NCBI GenBank assembly: GCA_027010905.1
Contig: JALVBA010000333.1
Location: forward strand, 1 to 17,826
Direction: 5' to 3'
Length of the DNA: 17,826 bases
DNA from: Marinilabiliaceae bacterium
Lineage (GTDB): Bacteria > Bacteroidota > Bacteroidia > Bacteroidales > Marinilabiliaceae
Position numbers and translations under genes: made by a program. This document shows positions 15,458 to 17,826 of the stretch, piece by piece. Every line of letters starts with the position of its first letter. Positions within the stretch are counted from its first letter, which is position 1. Below the pieces are notes generated by a model. The model was not told the origin of the DNA. It searched no databases and was given only the letters and a program-made list of their open reading frames with translations.

Positions 15458-16150
15458 CTACTCAATCTTAAACTTAACACTCACACTGCTTTCAATCTTT
15501 ATCTTTTCGAAATCTATATTTATTGGTTCAAAAGCTTTTGTTCTTCTTGGAGCAGCCATGACCTCTGCCCTTACGCCTGAATAATAATTTGTATTTGAAT
15601 AACCATCTGCAACAAATATAGCAGCACCCAATTTTTGGTTCAACGGCTTTAACAAAGCTTCTGCCTGCACTTTCGCTTTTGCAACGGCCTTACCTTTTAA
15701 TTCCAGATTGAGTTCCTCTATCTTTGAATATTCTGTTTTAAGAAGATTAACATTTGAAATACCAACACCCTCTAATCCTGCAATAACCTTACCCGCTGTT
15801 ACAGCATCAAAAACCACTAACTGGTAATTTTTATGCTTAAGAATGTTTTTATGTTTAAGAAAATAATTTTTAAAATTACTAGACAAATCAGAAAGTGTCA
15901 ACTGCTTTTTAATGTCAATTTTAAGATTTTTAAGAAGTCTGGCCATTCTATTCTCAAGCTCACCAACAGACACCCTATTTTTACTATCTCCCTCATTAAT
16001 ATCTATTGACAAATATATCTTATCGGGAGTAACCATTGTGTCAACCTTTGCTGATGTTTCAAGATAGGGTTGATCAATGAAATTTTTTACCTGAGAAAAT
16101 CCAACTTGTACAATAAATAAAATGGCAATTCCTAAAACTAATTTTTTCAT
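15458..16150 (-). CDS. SIMPL (DUF541) domain periplasmic protein
   Basis: A 230-residue exported protein with a signal peptide (about 1-19, ending VGFSQ). The rest matches the SIMPL/DUF541 family: an N-terminal strand pattern (YLETSAKVDTMVTPDKIYLSIDI, residues 29-51, in two parts), a central helical region, and the characteristic AVAKAKVQAEALLKPLNQKLG (156-176) followed by VADGYSN. The family's biochemical role is unclear; members such as E. coli YggE affect oxidative stress. What is odd is the location, 22 nt after cytochrome b and 2 nt before the Rieske gene, tightly embedded in a respiratory operon. It may be an accessory or assembly factor of the complex, which is inference from position only. 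Confidence 0.85.
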   Translation of the reverse strand: MKKLVLGIAILFIVQVGFSQVKNFIDQPYLETSAKVDTMVTPDKIYLSIDINEGDSKNRVSVGELENRMARLLKNLKIDIKKQLTLSDLSSNFKNYFLKHKNILKHKNYQLVVFDAVTAGKVIAGLEGVGISNVNLLKTEYSKIEELNLELKGKAVAKAKVQAEALLKPLNQKLGAAIFVADGYSNTNYYSGVRAEVMAAPRRTKAFEPINIDFEKIKIESSVSVKFKIE

Positions 16151-16172
16151 AATCTACTTTTTAAGTTTTATT

Positions 16173-17450
16173 TTAAAATATTAATTTCATACTCTCTCCC
16201 CTGAACCAAATGCCTATACTCATCATTACTATATATGATACAATGATAATGGTAACTATTGACATCAGAAGCTCCGGCTTATTCGATTTTTTACCTCTGG
16301 ACAGAAACCAAAAATAACCAACCGCTGGAATTAAGTAGAGTAGAAACGGAATTAGTCCTGTTGAAACTATTAACGGCATTGAGCTGAACCACCCTCTGAA
16401 ATTCAACAGATATTCAGTAACAAAAATCAAAATCAATGTAAACAAAAATGAAGATATTGCTGATTTAATCATCTGCTTTTTACCACTCTTCGAATTAAAC
16501 CACACTCCCACATTAATACTCTCTGATGTTTGATAGGATATGTAAATCAACAGAGACAAAACCATAACAGGTAATACAAATGCAACAAACGATGGGTGAA
16601 TATGCATAAGAAACTCCTGTAGACCCATGAAGTACCAGGGAGCTTTACTGGGATTTGAACTAACCAAGCTATTGGCCATATCTTTTAGCGGAGCATCAAA
16701 AAAGAGACTCAATAACATCACCAAAGCACCTATAGCTAAAGCTGCAATTATCTCCTTACGTACAAGGTGAGAACTGACATTTACAAGCTTAGTTCTTTCA
16801 GGCTGTGAAGTTGTAACACCCTTAGCTTTCCGGACTAGCCAAAAGTGAAAAATCATGAACACAATCATCAGCAGAGGCAACAAACCGGTATGCAACACAT
16901 AAAAGTTCATCAGAGTACTCTGTCCCACCTGCTCCCCTCCTCTCAAAATAACACTCAGGTAGGTTCCTATAAGAGGAATGTAACTAAGTATCTCAGTCAT
17001 TATTGTAACAGCCCAAAACGACAGCTGATCCCATGGTAGAAGATAACCGGTGAAATTAAAGGAGAGAACTAAGAACAGAAGAACCAACCCACATAGCCAG
17101 TTCTTGCGTCGTTCAAAATATATCGATTGCGAATAGAAAACTCTGAGAACATGTAGAAACACCACAACAACCATAAGGTTGGCACTCCAGTAGTGAATAT
17201 TTCGGAGCAGAAGTCCGAAGATATAGTATGTCTGCAAATCCAAAATGGATTCATAGGCTCTGTCGATAACCGGCACGTAACTGAAACGCAACATCATTCC
17301 GGTAGTGGCCAGAATAACAAACAGTAGTGCACTAATACCCCCTAAGCCAAAAGTACGACTGTATTTCACAGCATTCTCATCTACTTTTTTGGGATGCAGA
17401 TGCAGAAGAAACTTAACAACAACAGAGTGCTTATTTTTATGATTACCCAT
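16173..17450 (-). CDS. fused cytochrome b (b6 plus subunit IV type) of a bc-type complex
   Basis: This is the membrane core that oxidises quinol (probably menaquinol in this phylum). The 425 residues include about nine membrane helices: roughly 37-57, 80-106, 117-138, 183-205, 231-251, 287-306, 328-347, 361-383 and 394-415. The four heme ligands are His86 and His100 in helix B and His187 and His202 in helix D. The 14-residue gap between His187 and His202 is the b6 spacing, not the 13 of bc1 cytochrome b. The region after helix D adds a subunit IV-like half, making a fused protein plus one extra C-terminal helix. The Qo motif is APWY (270-273) rather than PEWY, and residue 35 is Gly where b6 proteins have the Cys binding heme ci. 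It is first in the cluster, with a plausible promoter just upstream. Confidence 0.94.
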   Translation of the reverse strand: MGNHKNKHSVVVKFLLHLHPKKVDENAVKYSRTFGLGGISALLFVILATTGMMLRFSYVPVIDRAYESILDLQTYYIFGLLLRNIHYWSANLMVVVVFLHVLRVFYSQSIYFERRKNWLCGLVLLFLVLSFNFTGYLLPWDQLSFWAVTIMTEILSYIPLIGTYLSVILRGGEQVGQSTLMNFYVLHTGLLPLLMIVFMIFHFWLVRKAKGVTTSQPERTKLVNVSSHLVRKEIIAALAIGALVMLLSLFFDAPLKDMANSLVSSNPSKAPWYFMGLQEFLMHIHPSFVAFVLPVMVLSLLIYISYQTSESINVGVWFNSKSGKKQMIKSAISSFLFTLILIFVTEYLLNFRGWFSSMPLIVSTGLIPFLLYLIPAVGYFWFLSRGKKSNKPELLMSIVTIIIVSYIVMMSIGIWFRGESMKLIF

Positions 17451-17471
17451 TAATACTTTTTTATATGGTTA

Positions 17472-17502
17472 TAAAAATACACTATTCGAATATGTAAACC
17501 AA
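17472..17502 (-). promoter_or_regulatory. probable Bacteroidota-type promoter of the respiratory cluster
   Basis: On the - strand TTGG (17502-17499) is followed after exactly 19 bases by TATTTTTA (17479-17472), close to TTTG-N19-TAnnTTTG. The -7 box lies 21 nt before the cytochrome b start. The spacer contains the perfect palindrome TATTCGAATA (17483-17492), a possible operator. Apart from this, 17451-17619 shows nothing recognisable. Confidence 0.4.
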
Positions 17503-17619
17503 GAGTTACATCAGAGAAGAGTCGTGTACAACCCTTATTCAATGGATACAGACTTATACAACTTCATAATAATTTTACGAATCAGTTATTGCACAAAAAT
17601 TCACGGAGAAAATAAAAAC

Positions 17620-17645
17620 CCCCTCTCTGAACAATCAAAGAGGAG
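17620..17645 (-). terminator. rho-independent terminator reading leftward
   Basis: On the - strand CTCCTCT pairs with AGAGGGG (one G-U pair) around a ~12-base loop and is followed by GGTTTTTATTTTC. It would stop transcripts coming from the intron side and so isolate the respiratory cluster from upstream transcription. Confidence 0.6.
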
Positions 17646-17657
17646 TATTTATCCCCG

Positions 17658-17673
17658 CCTGCTGTCGAGCAGG
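17658..17673. repeat. perfect GC-rich hairpin in the intron 3' flank
   Basis: CCTGCT-GTCG-AGCAGG is a perfect 6-bp stem with a tetraloop, in the DNA between the intron end and the terminator. A second, weaker inverted repeat (TAGGA/TCCTA, 17686-17702) touches the intron boundary. The role is unknown; it could be a dispersed palindromic repeat or part of the intron target. Confidence 0.45.
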
Positions 17674-17702
17674 GAACCCATATCATAGGAATCGGAATCC
17701 TA

Positions 17703-17770
17703 ATCGAGTAGGTAGGGGGATTACTCCCCCGCCCTCTCACACCACCACGCATGCTCTCGCACGTGGCGGT
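17703..17770 (-). ncRNA. group II intron domains V and VI
   Basis: Domain V (17770-17741) folds into a 9-bp lower stem, a 2-base bulge on the 3' strand, and a 3-bp upper stem capped by GAGA, a GNRA tetraloop. The catalytic triad reads CGC (17768-17766) with its G in a G-U pair, the form known from class C introns. Domain VI (17738-17706) has GAGAGG pairing with CCT-A-CTC, leaving a bulged A at 17709, the branch point 7 nt from the 3' end. An inner stem of five G-C pairs (GGGGG/CCCCC) sits within it. All these pairings are read directly from the sequence. Confidence 0.82.
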
Positions 17771-17826
17771 TTCAATTAATAGTTTAACTTTTCATAATTT
17801 AGTGACAAATTAAACAAGTTTTGTTC
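17703..17826 (-). mobile_element. group II intron, 3' part only (continues past the window edge)
   Basis: Domains V and VI of a group II intron are recognisable on the - strand, ending in the consensus-like 3' splice end CTCGAT at 17703. The bases from 17771 to 17826 are AT-rich and would belong to the end of domain IV; no reverse transcriptase sequence is recognisable in them. The intron-encoded protein, if any, must lie to the right. Whether the element is complete cannot be seen. Confidence 0.8.

Noticed and set aside
17776..17826. Open frame on the - strand (16 codons to the edge) as the end of an intron reverse transcriptase
   Set aside because: The residues match no C-terminus I know, and the stop would be only 5 nt before domain V, closer than usual.

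Overview
The window is AT-rich chromosomal DNA from a member of the Bacteroidota. The evidence is a secreted PKD-repeat protein with a type IX secretion (T9SS) type B C-terminal domain, a PorP/SprF protein encoded right after it, few Shine-Dalgarno sequences, and proteins typical of that phylum. A marine or anaerobic Bacteroidales/Marinilabiliales-like lineage is a guess.

Left part (1-3702, + strand): an exported protein of unknown function with an internal duplication, the translation factor EttA, a decayed REP-associated transposase with its REP-like hairpin, and an Hsp20 chaperone ending at a strong terminator. Middle (3753-10027, - strand): a 1474-residue surface protein with eight PKD repeats, its likely T9SS partner PorP/SprF, and uracil-DNA glycosylase starting 9 nt after the porP stop. 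Then a + strand proline dehydrogenase (10344-11255) faces a - strand ATPase with DUF4143 (11321-12451). The ATPase start is preceded by a stem-loop over the ribosome-binding region and by three 32-bp tandem repeats.

Right part (12625-17450, - strand): a four-gene respiratory cluster of cytochrome b, a SIMPL-domain protein, a Rieske protein, and an octaheme cytochrome c fused to TPRs. This looks like a quinol-oxidising bc-type complex in which a multiheme cytochrome replaces cytochrome c1/f. The Qo motif is APWY instead of PEWY, and the cysteine that tethers heme ci in b6 proteins is absent. The last ~120 bases hold the 3' end (domains V and VI) of a group II intron on the - strand that continues beyond the window.

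Several gaps carry degenerate tandem repeats of 7-8 bp placed just after stop codons in the sense direction. They form a recurring intergenic element family and are, with the respiratory cluster, the least explained features here.
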